Virus record (IMG/VR): IMGVR_UViG_3300034375_000265
Location: 1 to 32,395 of that record
Reading direction: 5' to 3' (one strand)
Source of the DNA: a virus
DNA length: 32,395 nt
Shown here: in pieces, positions 1-8,388 of the stretch
How positions within the stretch are numbered: position 1 is the first letter of the stretch
How the letters are laid out: every line of letters begins with the position of its first letter
Notes under the pieces: model-generated
Database searches by the model: none
Told to the model about the DNA's origin: nothing
What the model saw: the letters and a program-made list of their open reading frames with translations, nothing else
Program-made: the position numbers and the translations under genes

Positions 1-71
1 CCACAATCTCTGCATAAAATACCATTCTCATCTTCTTGATGTTCTACTGCAAATAATTCGTACTGTAGCAT
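1..71 (-). CDS. Partial CDS, N-terminus of a CxxC protein, cut by window edge
   Basis: An open frame starts with ATG at 71..69 and runs off the left edge after 23 complete codons. It begins MLQYELFAVE and ends with a Cys-Arg-Asp-Cys pair, which could be half of a zinc knuckle. Its ATG overlaps the TGA of the ribonucleotide reductase gene (ATGA), the standard junction in this operon, which supports it as a real gene. Function cannot be assigned from this fragment. In many phages the gene after RNR encodes a thioredoxin- or glutaredoxin-like protein or a zinc-ribbon protein, but a CxxC so close to the visible end is not enough to choose. Confidence 0.6.
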   Translation of the reverse strand, partial: MLQYELFAVEHQEDENGILCRDC

Positions 72-2011
72 CATGCTGCATCTAAGTCAACTACTTCACA
101 CACGCCAGCAGTACAAGCCAACTCGCGTCCACCTGATGTGGTATCTTCCTTCTCAAACTCCTGTAGTTTTGACCAGTCTACACTCTTTGGCATCTTTGCC
201 AAGAACTCTTTGTATTGTTCTGCATCAATGTCCTGATAAGGTGCTTGCTTATACACATGGTCATCATGTGGCAAGAAACTAATACCAGATACCTCATCGA
301 AGTTTTTATACACCCAAGCACCTACCTCAAACCACTCATGTTCTTTTACAGTAATGGTAACACTAGGTTTGTGTTCACACCAGTAACGCTGATACATTAA
401 CCACAACTCAAGTTGTTCAATAGCAGTCATATCTGTACGAGTTACAGCACGATCAGGCGACTTCATAGGAAAACTAAATACCGTTGTGCTGTCTGGCTTC
501 ATGTGATCTGGTTCAGCAGGAATACCAGTGCTAATCAGAAACTGTGTAATTGGGTCTTTGTTATCCCCTCGAACAGTCCTGATGTAGTAAGGGTTATGCC
601 TTGCATGAATGCCTGATGCACTATCGACTAACTGACTGACTGTACCACTAGGCTTAACACAAGTAATGGCTGTTGATTGTGGAATACCAATCTGTTCAGC
701 CAGTGCTGCATTAGTTTCGACAGCAACATCACGTAGACGTTCAAGTGTCTGACCAATATTAATACCTAAATGTGCCGACTTACCAGACAACAGTTCATTA
801 TCCATGATACCTGTAAGGGATACACCGAGCAAGCGTTCTTCCTCTGTGTTTTTCTTCCAGATATTACGAAGATATTTGAAGTCAGTCAGTGTTGATTGGA
901 ATGTACCAAGAATTGTAGCAAGGCGAACCTTCTCAGATAGAGTCTGTTGTGTATCTGATGCACGTGCTACAACCTCTGATAGATTGCAGAACTGATATGG
1001 GCGCAGGATAATTTCACTACATGGATTACACCCAAACTCATGTTCAGTATCACGCCGACCATTCTTCGATGCTTGCATTTTTGCCGATTGCCTGTTAAAT
1101 ATACCACGTTCACCTGACCTTGATTCATACAAAGCCAGCCATTCGCGCATGAATGTACCCATCTGTGGCTTCTCTTTGTAAGCAACACTGTTGTTAGCAA
1201 GCATACGCTGTCCTTCATACTTAAACCAATCACCTGCTTTTGCATGACGCATCTGGTCATCGTTAAGATTAGACAACGAAATCAATGCGCTACGGCGCAC
1301 ACCACCGACTACAACAACCTCGCCAATCTTACACATAATGTCGTGGCATTCGATTGGATACAGCCTACGTCCTGATGCCGCCTTAAACTTTTGAATGATA
1401 AACTCAAATAGTTCTTCCAGTGGTGCTGGGCCAGATGCCCGACCACCAAATGTTTTAAGACGTGCGCCCGCAGGACGAACTTCTGAAACATCCCATTTAG
1501 GAATTTGCCCAGCATACAACAGAGAGATAAGTTCACGTAGCGCTTTCGCCCAACCTGGACGGCTATCTCCGACCTTGATTACTGTATCGCTTTCTTCAAA
1601 GTGTTCATTTACAATAGGCAGTTTCTCAACGCAACTGCGTTCCACAGAAAAGCCTACGCCTGTTCCACACATGAGAATATACATTGTCTCGTCAAATGCA
1701 CGTGGGCTATCTACAGGCACGTATGAGCAGTTATAGCCACCTACATGGCAACGATCTAGTGCTGGACCTGCAGTCATCAACGCCCTCATGCTAGGCATGA
1801 TTTGCTGATTCAGTACAGCCTCTTCTAGTTCAGCCCGTAGTTCATCCGACAAGACATAGTTATGTTTGTCTGCAAGATGCTTTTCCATATAGTCAAAGTA
1901 TCTGGATACAGTTTCAGTCCATGTCTCTCTACGTTGCTCATCTTCTTTCCACCTCGCGTAACGTGAGAGTGCAATAAAGTTTTGGTAGTCTGTTGGTAAA
2001 TAGTTGTTCAT
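71..2011 (-). CDS. Class II (adenosylcobalamin-dependent) ribonucleoside-triphosphate reductase, monomeric type
   Basis: This enzyme reduces ribonucleotides, probably triphosphates, to deoxyribonucleotides with vitamin B12 coenzyme, supplying dNTPs for phage replication in the cytoplasm. All key residues expected from the Lactobacillus leichmannii enzyme are visible: C95 (GGYNCSY) and C342 as the redox pair, N329/C331/E333 (NPCSE) as radical cysteine and partners, and a C-terminal C633-x4-C638 pair for re-reduction. The 11-residue spacing between radical cysteine and second redox cysteine matches that family. PSGTVSQLVDSASGIHARH is a typical active-site loop. At 646 residues it is somewhat short for the family. 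The start is supported by GGAG about 10 nt upstream. It lies distal in the replication operon, directly after a 53-residue ORF. No R2-type or NrdD-activase gene is needed or seen. Confidence 0.93.
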   Translation of the reverse strand: MNNYLPTDYQNFIALSRYARWKEDEQRRETWTETVSRYFDYMEKHLADKHNYVLSDELRAELEEAVLNQQIMPSMRALMTAGPALDRCHVGGYNCSYVPVDSPRAFDETMYILMCGTGVGFSVERSCVEKLPIVNEHFEESDTVIKVGDSRPGWAKALRELISLLYAGQIPKWDVSEVRPAGARLKTFGGRASGPAPLEELFEFIIQKFKAASGRRLYPIECHDIMCKIGEVVVVGGVRRSALISLSNLNDDQMRHAKAGDWFKYEGQRMLANNSVAYKEKPQMGTFMREWLALYESRSGERGIFNRQSAKMQASKNGRRDTEHEFGCNPCSEIILRPYQFCNLSEVVARASDTQQTLSEKVRLATILGTFQSTLTDFKYLRNIWKKNTEEERLLGVSLTGIMDNELLSGKSAHLGINIGQTLERLRDVAVETNAALAEQIGIPQSTAITCVKPSGTVSQLVDSASGIHARHNPYYIRTVRGDNKDPITQFLISTGIPAEPDHMKPDSTTVFSFPMKSPDRAVTRTDMTAIEQLELWLMYQRYWCEHKPSVTITVKEHEWFEVGAWVYKNFDEVSGISFLPHDDHVYKQAPYQDIDAEQYKEFLAKMPKSVDWSKLQEFEKEDTTSGGRELACTAGVCEVVDLDAA

Positions 2012-2017
2012 AGTATA

Positions 2018-2179
2018 TCACTCCATAATTGTTTTTATATTTCTAATGTTAGCACCCTCTACTTCATAAAAGTATTCTTCTAAACTATCCTGTATATCCT
2101 GCCCTACATTTTCATCAGCTGGTATAGGGTATTCTTCTGGGTCAATGTCAAGTGTAATGTATACTTTAACTCTTGTCAT
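2018..2179 (-). CDS. Small unknown acidic protein, 53 aa
   Basis: A short frame starts at ATG 2179 (MTRVKVYITLDIDPEEYPIP) and ends with TGA at 2020..2018. It overlaps the end of the upstream DUF3310 gene by 14 nt and stops 6 nt before the RNR start. The RNR ribosome-binding site lies inside its last codons, so translation may be coupled to RNR. The sequence is acidic and regular (beta strand then helix), consistent with a small folded protein. No family is recognised. It fills an otherwise empty 150-nt gap in a block where every gap is filled, the main reason to accept it. Confidence 0.6.
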   Translation of the reverse strand: MTRVKVYITLDIDPEEYPIPADENVGQDIQDSLEEYFYEVEGANIRNIKTIME

Positions 2180-2519
2180 GTCGTTCCCCATAAGTTGCTA
2201 GACGATTCATATACCAATTAGCCTTTTTAATATCTTGATCGCCGTTCTTATATCTTTCTCGCCATGTGTACTTGATGTTGTTCCCCTTACAGTACCCACG
2301 AAATTCTTCAGGTGTTAGTGCTGCTTCAATAGCCTCAATGCATTCAATACCTGCGTGATTATAGTGAGGTGGATTGTTTACCATATCAGGACGTACTCCG
2401 TCAAGCCATTTATTATCTGACTGTTGTTCTGCCTGTTCAGTCTTGTCTTCAAAGACAACATCTTTCCACTGTCGCTTCATTTCTATTTCTTTCATTATCT
2501 TATTATAATCTGTCATCAA
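2166..2519 (-). CDS. DUF3310 family phage protein
   Basis: The C-terminal half carries the DUF3310 (SaV-like) signature seen in many phages: NPPHYNHAGIECIEAIE near residue 50-65, then a GYCKGNNIKYTWR-type segment and an ending with KANWYMNRL. The N-terminal 45 residues are charged and probably a linker. Family members are often labelled putative nucleotide kinase, but there is no P-loop here and the role is unknown. Its position between recombination nucleases and RNR suggests a nucleotide- or DNA-metabolism role (inference). Start: ATG at 2519 overlaps the previous stop (2516) by 4 nt; the second Met is an equally possible start. Confidence 0.85.
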   Translation of the reverse strand: MMTDYNKIMKEIEMKRQWKDVVFEDKTEQAEQQSDNKWLDGVRPDMVNNPPHYNHAGIECIEAIEAALTPEEFRGYCKGNNIKYTWRERYKNGDQDIKKANWYMNRLATYGERHDKS

Positions 2520-2884
2520 GCGCTACCTTTCGTGTCTGTGTTAAAGTTTATTGTTATTACGTTACCATCTACACCCTGCACAACAGGCTTGTCACTTCTT
2601 TCATCAAACTCGTATGAAAAATAATTCTCCACATAGTTAGCAACAAAGTCTCTGAAAGCCTCATCCTGTTCCATCAAAGGAATTGTTGATAGCATACACT
2701 TTACTACATACTCTAAGTCCTCATATAAAGCCCTTGGTATTTCATTATCCTGTGAACTAATGACAGAGAAACTAGCCTCTCCTGTAAACTCACCTTCATC
2801 AGTTTTAATTGGACTAACACGAATAAGAAAATCTTCTTCTGTAATCTTAACCACTTCTTTATCTTCTTCGTTTTCCTCTGTCAT
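2516..2884 (-). CDS. Acidic hypothetical protein, 122 aa
   Basis: No family is recognised. The protein is strongly acidic, with a very charged N-terminus (MTEENEEDKE) followed by an alternating strand/helix pattern and a hydrophobic middle around residues 55-95. There is no signal peptide or membrane segment. It starts with an ATGA overlap with the endonuclease I gene upstream and ends with a 4-nt overlap into the DUF3310 gene, so it is co-translated with recombination functions. Small acidic proteins at this place in phage operons may be DNA mimics or protein partners, but nothing here proves it. Confidence 0.7.
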   Translation of the reverse strand: MTEENEEDKEVVKITEEDFLIRVSPIKTDEGEFTGEASFSVISSQDNEIPRALYEDLEYVVKCMLSTIPLMEQDEAFRDFVANYVENYFSYEFDERSDKPVVQGVDGNVITINFNTDTKGSA

Positions 2885-3354
2885 TTATTGCTCCTCTTCA
2901 CTTTAGTTCCTGTAAATTTAATAAATTTCTGATGCCTATTTTTCCCCTTTTCCTTTAGCCATTCTTCAGGTATGATCCTATCATAATAACGAAAGCCATA
3001 CTTTATGCACCACTCTGCGTATGTAGACTTAGCACCCTTGCGTAGCTTTCGTCTGCTGTTTTCAAAGACAAACCGAATATCTAATTTAGGATGCTGACGT
3101 TTGATTGCAAGGTGCTTTCTTCTGTCAGCCGCTGTAAACATTCCTTTTGTCTCAATGATTATACCATTGGACAGCACGAAGTCTGGAGTATATGTCCTGT
3201 AAGCAAGGTCTTCCCATTCAATCTTAATAGACTCGTAATCAAATTTTACTTTCAGGTCTGTAAGATATTCAGAAATCTTATGCTCAAGGCCACTACGAAA
3301 TCCTAACTTACGTGCTGCCCTAAATCGTTTCGCATTATGCACTGCTGTATTCAC
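2881..3354 (-). CDS. T7 endonuclease I-like Holliday junction resolvase
   Basis: This protein cleaves branched DNA (four-way junctions, replication intermediates) before packaging and in recombination. The match to T7 gp3 is clear: a conserved block YTPDFVLSNGIIIETKG at residues 55-71, then RKHLAIKRQHPKLDIRFVF and an ending with IPEEWLKEKGK. The catalytic set E24, D58, E68, K70 corresponds to T7 E20, D55, E65, K67. Length (157 aa) is close to T7 gp3 (149 aa). The basic C-terminal tail fits DNA binding. Its ATG at 3354 overlaps the end of the nuclease gene at 3335 by 20 nt, and it sits with SSB-like and RecB/Cas4-like genes as a recombination module. Confidence 0.93.
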   Translation of the reverse strand: MNTAVHNAKRFRAARKLGFRSGLEHKISEYLTDLKVKFDYESIKIEWEDLAYRTYTPDFVLSNGIIIETKGMFTAADRRKHLAIKRQHPKLDIRFVFENSRRKLRKGAKSTYAEWCIKYGFRYYDRIIPEEWLKEKGKNRHQKFIKFTGTKVKRSNK

Positions 3355-4195
3355 TCGCTAGTTCAACGTACGAAACAATCTTTGGTTCCTTTGCCTGTGA
3401 CTTCACTGCTGGCAACTCTTTCATGTTAGGCCAACATGCTTTGCGATAGTCACAGAACGAACACTCTTTGGCTAGGACTTTGTTACCAGTCGGCTTGCCT
3501 CTGAATGTTTCTTCTACAGGTTCAAAGCAACGCTGAAACTTATTGTCATCTACAGTCTTGACTGTTTGTACAATCTTCAACATTTCTTTTTCAGATTCAA
3601 CATTAGTTGCTGGTACATATTTAAAGTTACCGTTTGCTTTATTAACTACCCACCAGCCACCTGGTTTTAAGCCAGTTGCTGTAGCATAGCCAACAAGTTG
3701 TCCGACATATCCGAAAGCATCTCCATCACGAAGAGTTTCAAATGACTCAAACTTGTTACGATAAGACCAATCAGATGCTGATTTAACATCATCAACAGCA
3801 CCATCAATAACAAGGTCATATGTTCCATTAATGGTATGCTCTCCAATATCAAGAGATACATTTTCGGAATCACCATACTCTACTCCTGCTTCAGTTAATA
3901 AACCTTTGAACACTGCTTCAACGATGTCGCCAAGCATCATGTTCATTACGAATGTGGTTGGGCGAGGCAGGGCAGTCTCTGGTTTATTCTTCTCAAACCA
4001 TAACTGGCAGGTTGGCCTACCAATATTTGACATGCGAAGTTTAAACTCTCTACTACCTGACTCACCAAACTGGCGAAGCACAGCCTGTCGGACATCTTCC
4101 GCAATCTGATTTGCAGTTTTTTCCGACATGGTAGACTTCCCATTGGAAGCCTTCTCCATGTAACTATGCAACGCCAGTTCAGCTGGATGGTTCAT
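3335..4195 (-). CDS. PD-(D/E)XK exonuclease, Cas4/RecB-like with putative Fe-S cluster
   Basis: This is a probable DNA end-processing exonuclease of the RecB/Cas4 superfamily. Visible nuclease motifs are GTYDLVID with D127, VDDVKSAS with D136 and K138, and a YVGQLVGY segment with Q166 and Y170 (QxxxY motif). One cysteine at C63 and three near the C-terminus (C245, C248, C254; CxxC-x5-C) have the spacing of the 4Fe-4S lock found in Cas4 and AddB. Length (286 aa) fits a stand-alone phage exonuclease. It lies between the SSB-like gene (1-nt gap) and endonuclease I, the standard phage recombination or host-DNA degradation neighbourhood. No cas1/cas2 or CRISPR array is present, so this is not an adaptation gene. 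Confidence 0.85.
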   Translation of the reverse strand: MNHPAELALHSYMEKASNGKSTMSEKTANQIAEDVRQAVLRQFGESGSREFKLRMSNIGRPTCQLWFEKNKPETALPRPTTFVMNMMLGDIVEAVFKGLLTEAGVEYGDSENVSLDIGEHTINGTYDLVIDGAVDDVKSASDWSYRNKFESFETLRDGDAFGYVGQLVGYATATGLKPGGWWVVNKANGNFKYVPATNVESEKEMLKIVQTVKTVDDNKFQRCFEPVEETFRGKPTGNKVLAKECSFCDYRKACWPNMKELPAVKSQAKEPKIVSYVELASEYSSA

Positions 4196-4196
4196 A

Positions 4197-5069
4197 CTAT
4201 TCTACCTCTTCAACATCAATGTCAACAAAAGATTCAGCGAGTTCTTTCTCTTCTTCTGTTGCTTTTTGTACGTTCTTCTGTTCCCATTCAGACAGAACCC
4301 AACGATTATGATTCTCAATCACAGCCTGAAAGTCGCGCAGTAGGCTTTGATCTTCATCAGTAATCTCGTGTGTTGTGTTAAGGTCTGCCTCACACACAGG
4401 AATGTAGTATGGGCCATTAGGTCCAGTTCGTTCTGCAGTGGATACAATTATGTCATGCATAATTGGAAGCCTACGATGCTGGGCAAACTTGGCTGTAACG
4501 TCTGCGAAATTTTTGAACCCTTCCTTTTGGCTAATGTCAAAAACAAAAGGCACGTTCTCAAGTTCTGCTGCATTACCTTTCTCATCCTTTGCATCAATAA
4601 ACGTGACAGTACCATACGTAGAACGTGTACGTTTGATTGATCGGATCAGGTCTTGTTTATCCTTTGACAATGCATCAAAGTCCTTGATGTACCCAGAAGG
4701 TTTGCCACAGTTAAACCCACCATAGTTATCTTTAAGATCAATTTTAAGATTTTCTGACATAACTGTCTTGACATAGTTCTTTGCATTAGGGTCATACTTC
4801 TGGTACATAAATCGTTGCATGAACATACGCATCTTAATCTTCTCTGCGTATATAGTTTTACCCTCAACGTCTGCCATGAAGAATGATCCTGCAGATACTA
4901 TATCTACATTCATCATCTTACCATTGACTTCTGCCTTACCCTTGATGGGCTGGCTATGAATTTTGATTCTTGCAAGTGTGCTTGCGTTGTCATTGGTATC
5001 AGATGACATGCCCAACATTTGGGCCACTGCTGCATAATTATTAGAATCAATTACTGTTAGTTCACTCAT
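4197..5069 (-). CDS. Probable single-stranded DNA-binding protein
   Basis: The 290-residue protein has no catalytic motif. It has a mixed beta-rich body with scattered aromatic and basic residues (residues about 30-220) and ends in a highly acidic tail (EEEKELAESFVDIDVEEVE), the hallmark of phage and bacterial SSBs that use the C-tail to contact replication partners. It is encoded directly between DNA polymerase and the recombination nucleases, where T7 has gp2.5. The start ATG at 5069 has a strong AAGGAG about 10 nt upstream, so high expression is expected, as for an SSB. The assignment rests on the tail, context and size, not on a recognised OB-fold signature. Confidence 0.65.
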   Translation of the reverse strand: MSELTVIDSNNYAAVAQMLGMSSDTNDNASTLARIKIHSQPIKGKAEVNGKMMNVDIVSAGSFFMADVEGKTIYAEKIKMRMFMQRFMYQKYDPNAKNYVKTVMSENLKIDLKDNYGGFNCGKPSGYIKDFDALSKDKQDLIRSIKRTRSTYGTVTFIDAKDEKGNAAELENVPFVFDISQKEGFKNFADVTAKFAQHRRLPIMHDIIVSTAERTGPNGPYYIPVCEADLNTTHEITDEDQSLLRDFQAVIENHNRWVLSEWEQKNVQKATEEEKELAESFVDIDVEEVE

Positions 5070-5110
5070 ATGTATTTGCTCCTTTCATTGAAAATAGAAC
5101 CGTAGTTGTA

Positions 5111-7153
5111 TCACACTACGTCTTTTGTGTCAAGCCAATTATTACCTATTTTTGCCTCAAGTTCTAGTGGTACATTAAACACAATACCCCAACGCATTGT
5201 AATTAAACCTGGAAGGTCATCATTAGTTTTTTTAATTATGTCCAGTACAGATCGTTCCTCGAATGGGTGTACGTCAATTACAATACTGTCATGTACTGTG
5301 TTGACAACACACGATCTCATGCCGTGCAATAACTTTTCTATGTGAAGCAGGGCGATGGGAACAATGTCTGCTGTAGCAAACGACTGCACAGGATAATTCT
5401 TAATCTGCGTGAAGTTAGTTACACGACCACTCTCAAGACGCTGTACACCCTCAAACTTAAACTGCCTACCAGAAGGTGTAGTAATCATCTGTGTGCTTAA
5501 AGCCTCTTTAGCCAATCTGGAATGCCAAGCTGCGATGCCCTTGTATTTCTGCGTAAAGTGTTCGTAGTACGCTGCCTCTGCTTTTGTTCTGCCAAATCCG
5601 GTGGCACCGTATAATGGTGCGAAGGTGTGGGCTTTCGCAGTCTGCCTATCCGTAGGCTGACCAGCATCGGTAATAACTTTAGCGGTGTATGCATGTACAT
5701 CAAATCCAGTAGATACTTCCTCAATTGCAACTCCATCCTGTGATAAAAATGCCGCCACTCTGAACTCTAGTTGAGCAAAGTCAGCCTCTAATATTTTGCC
5801 ATCTATAAATCGTGATACAAACACTTTCTTTACAGGGAATGTCTGACCACGTGGCATGTTCTGCATGTTAGGGTCAGCACCTGACAGACGCCCCGTGGCA
5901 ACCCTATGTTGTAATAGTCTTACATGTAACTTACCATCCTTCTTGGTGTGTATTCGTATGCCATCAACAAAAGATGACAAGTAGGTTTCAACAGCCGATA
6001 GCCTACGAATGTCACGCAGGAAATCAACAGCATCGTCCATACCCTTGCTATGTGCGGCCTTCTCTAGCATCTCAAGATTACCCTTGCTTGTGCTAAAGCC
6101 ATTGGCACTAGCCCATTTAGCATTAGGTGGCATAAACTTTAAGCCAGCTACCTGCTCAGTAGGTTTGTATAGATAACCACTAGATGCACATGGTATACAC
6201 TTATGTGGTTTAGCAAAGGGTGTTCCGTCCTTCTTTGTCTTACGAATGTATCCAGTACCATTACAATCACTACACTGTTCAGCATACGTTTTGTAAATAC
6301 GTTCTGTCTCTCTTCTTATCAAATCCTTAAATGGTGCATCCTTCATGTAGGGATGTATAGCATTAGACCACACAGTCTTATCCTTAACCTTGCGACTGTA
6401 GATAACCCAAGACAATTGCTCTGGGCTATTGAGATTGATAGGCGTGTCACCCATGATACGCTGGATGTGTGTCTTCAAACTCTCATGCAACTCAGACTTT
6501 TCTTTTTCAAATTCCTGGCGTACCTCATCTAGTTTTGACAGGTCCACTGTAAATCCTCGCTGATAGATACGAGCAAGACTTACAGCAAACTGATTTGTTA
6601 GATCAACTGTGCCTCGCAAGCCAGCACTTTCTAAACTATTCAAACTCACCATCAACTTATCTGACAACTGCTGTGTTGCATGAAGGTCAGAAGATAGATA
6701 ACCACACAACTCTGCATGAGGAATGTCACGAGTTGAATACCCCTTCTTGAAGTATTCTTTCAGTGTGTCCTGCTTCTTGGTGTCCAAGTCATATCGTTCA
6801 GCACATGCCTCAAGAGACAGTGGTTCTTTTATACCACGCTGTAATACATACTCTGCCAGCATTGTGTCAAATACAGGCCCATCATACGTAAAGCCTGATT
6901 CCCACAACCACAACAAGTCGTGTGCAGCATTGTGCATGATAAGCACAGTTGCTCTATCCAGCCAGTCTTGTACTATAGTGTGACCATTAGGGGTCTTATC
7001 GACCTCTTTATGATCCAAGGTAACGAGAACCTCTTCTCCTTGGTCACTCAGCATACCAATCATAGTCAGGGAGTTGTCTGGTTCAAAGGGATCAAGATGC
7101 ATCTTGCCATCCCGATGTGTGACAGTATTCTCTACGTCAAGTGTTAGTTTCAT
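5111..7153 (-). CDS. polA: Family A DNA polymerase with 3'-5' exonuclease and DnaJ-type zinc finger insert
   Basis: This is the replicative polymerase. The exonuclease domain (residues 1-190) shows D6/E8 (LDVEN), N75-x3-D79 and Y152-x3-D156. The polymerase domain (about 400-680) shows TGRLSGADPNMQN, motif A with D458 (EADFAQLEFR), motif B R503-x3-K507-x3-F511-x3-Y515-G, and motif C H621-D622. F511 is at the E. coli Pol I F762 position, so discrimination against dideoxynucleotides is expected. Between the two parts residues 294-326 form a CxxCxGxG...CxxCxxxG zinc finger of the DnaJ central-domain type (C294, C297, C319, C322). This arrangement is known from HMO-2011-type phages. The start has GAGGTG 6 nt upstream; helicase ends 2 nt before it. 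Confidence 0.96.
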   Translation of the reverse strand: MKLTLDVENTVTHRDGKMHLDPFEPDNSLTMIGMLSDQGEEVLVTLDHKEVDKTPNGHTIVQDWLDRATVLIMHNAAHDLLWLWESGFTYDGPVFDTMLAEYVLQRGIKEPLSLEACAERYDLDTKKQDTLKEYFKKGYSTRDIPHAELCGYLSSDLHATQQLSDKLMVSLNSLESAGLRGTVDLTNQFAVSLARIYQRGFTVDLSKLDEVRQEFEKEKSELHESLKTHIQRIMGDTPINLNSPEQLSWVIYSRKVKDKTVWSNAIHPYMKDAPFKDLIRRETERIYKTYAEQCSDCNGTGYIRKTKKDGTPFAKPHKCIPCASSGYLYKPTEQVAGLKFMPPNAKWASANGFSTSKGNLEMLEKAAHSKGMDDAVDFLRDIRRLSAVETYLSSFVDGIRIHTKKDGKLHVRLLQHRVATGRLSGADPNMQNMPRGQTFPVKKVFVSRFIDGKILEADFAQLEFRVAAFLSQDGVAIEEVSTGFDVHAYTAKVITDAGQPTDRQTAKAHTFAPLYGATGFGRTKAEAAYYEHFTQKYKGIAAWHSRLAKEALSTQMITTPSGRQFKFEGVQRLESGRVTNFTQIKNYPVQSFATADIVPIALLHIEKLLHGMRSCVVNTVHDSIVIDVHPFEERSVLDIIKKTNDDLPGLITMRWGIVFNVPLELEAKIGNNWLDTKDVV

Positions 7154-7155
7154 AA

Positions 7156-8388
7156 TTACACCTCATATCTGCCTATAGTATAGTTTAGTTCACAGTGTAC
7201 TCTACCATGCCAGCCAGTCAGTTTGTTCTTGACTACGCACAGATGACGCTGTGTGTCTTCTTCGTCCTGCCCATCAACTACAGGGTTCTTAGCGATCAGC
7301 ACCATGAGGTCTGCCTCTGCTGCCTTACCAGTTCGTGAACCTTCCATCATACTCTGGTTCAATATTGTCTTACCCTCTGCCTCTGCACTCAACTGTGACA
7401 TATAGAATACAGCACAACCATATTGCTTGGCAATCATCCTAGCATAAATGGCATTAGCCTTGAGTGCTTCGTCAGGCCGTGAGTAGCCAGACATTGTAGC
7501 GAATTTATCGCCCATGTCAAGGACTAAAACATCAGGCTTGTACGATTTACACACACTCTCTACCCAAGACATGTCTCTGCCTGTAGAATCTTTGATACGA
7601 ATCTTATCATACACAGGACGATACAGGTCACGTGCCTTTGCAGGATTTTGCTTAACATCCCACATGGTCAAGCCTGTGGCTGCAGTTAGATATCTTGCGG
7701 CAACACGATGGTAACTCTCTTCGTTACAGAGTACAATACAGTTTGCACCTTGTTCAGCAAACCCACCAGGACCAGCGATCAAACTTGCGTGGAAGGATGT
7801 CTTACCTGTGTTGGGTCTAGCACCAACCTCAATAAGATGTCCATCGTTGACACCAGAAACTTTGGTTGCAAGCGTTGGGATATTGAACGTCCATCGTGCT
7901 TCAAGATCATTCTTAGAGATGATAGTATCAATCGTAATGTCATCCCACTCAATGTTTAGGTTGGGTGTGAAGTCATCGTTGTATCTTTCAAGAATGCGCT
8001 GTAAGGGTTCTAGGCTGGACTTGTCGCCATTCACATAGTCAAACCCCAACTCTGATATCTCTGCCCCTACAACCTGCTGAAACAGGCGAGAAAGCACCTC
8101 TCCTGCTACATCATTACCTAGTGGGTCAGTGCGCTGGATACGATGGAAGATGTTGCTATATGCTTCTCGTTGCGCTGTAGTAATAGATGGATTACTTGAT
8201 ACAAACAAAGCCTGTACTTCCTCTGGGGTTACGCTTCGATTGTACTTATCCATTGCCATGTCAACAACCTTTTTAATCTTACGATTGTCACCACTGAATA
8301 GTTTGTCTGGGCATTTAGCCCCACGATTGTTGTCATAGAAGTCCTTGTTCATAAGGCTTCGTATCAATGCTAGTTCCATAAGTTCCAT
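7156..8388 (-). CDS. DnaB-like replicative helicase
   Basis: This is a RecA-fold hexameric helicase that unwinds DNA 5'-3' at the fork. A helical N-terminal region (residues 1-150) resembles the DnaB primase-interaction part. The ATPase core contains Walker A GARPNTGKTS (189-198), the catalytic-type glutamate in CNEES (E223), Walker B VLVLDMGD (D291) and a sensor segment FYMSQLS. The conserved EGSRTGKAAEADLM stretch is typical of phage DnaB-like proteins. Unlike T7 gp4, it is not fused to primase, which is the separate gene upstream, joined by a TAATG-type overlap. AGGAG lies about 6 nt before the first ATG (8388), which is preferred over the Met three codons later. Confidence 0.94.
   Translation of the reverse strand: MELMELALIRSLMNKDFYDNNRGAKCPDKLFSGDNRKIKKVVDMAMDKYNRSVTPEEVQALFVSSNPSITTAQREAYSNIFHRIQRTDPLGNDVAGEVLSRLFQQVVGAEISELGFDYVNGDKSSLEPLQRILERYNDDFTPNLNIEWDDITIDTIISKNDLEARWTFNIPTLATKVSGVNDGHLIEVGARPNTGKTSFHASLIAGPGGFAEQGANCIVLCNEESYHRVAARYLTAATGLTMWDVKQNPAKARDLYRPVYDKIRIKDSTGRDMSWVESVCKSYKPDVLVLDMGDKFATMSGYSRPDEALKANAIYARMIAKQYGCAVFYMSQLSAEAEGKTILNQSMMEGSRTGKAAEADLMVLIAKNPVVDGQDEEDTQRHLCVVKNKLTGWHGRVHCELNYTIGRYEV

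Noticed and set aside
3335-4195. Cas4 as evidence for a CRISPR system
   Set aside because: No cas1/cas2 and no direct-repeat/spacer array anywhere in the window; stand-alone Cas4-like nucleases are common phage recombination genes.
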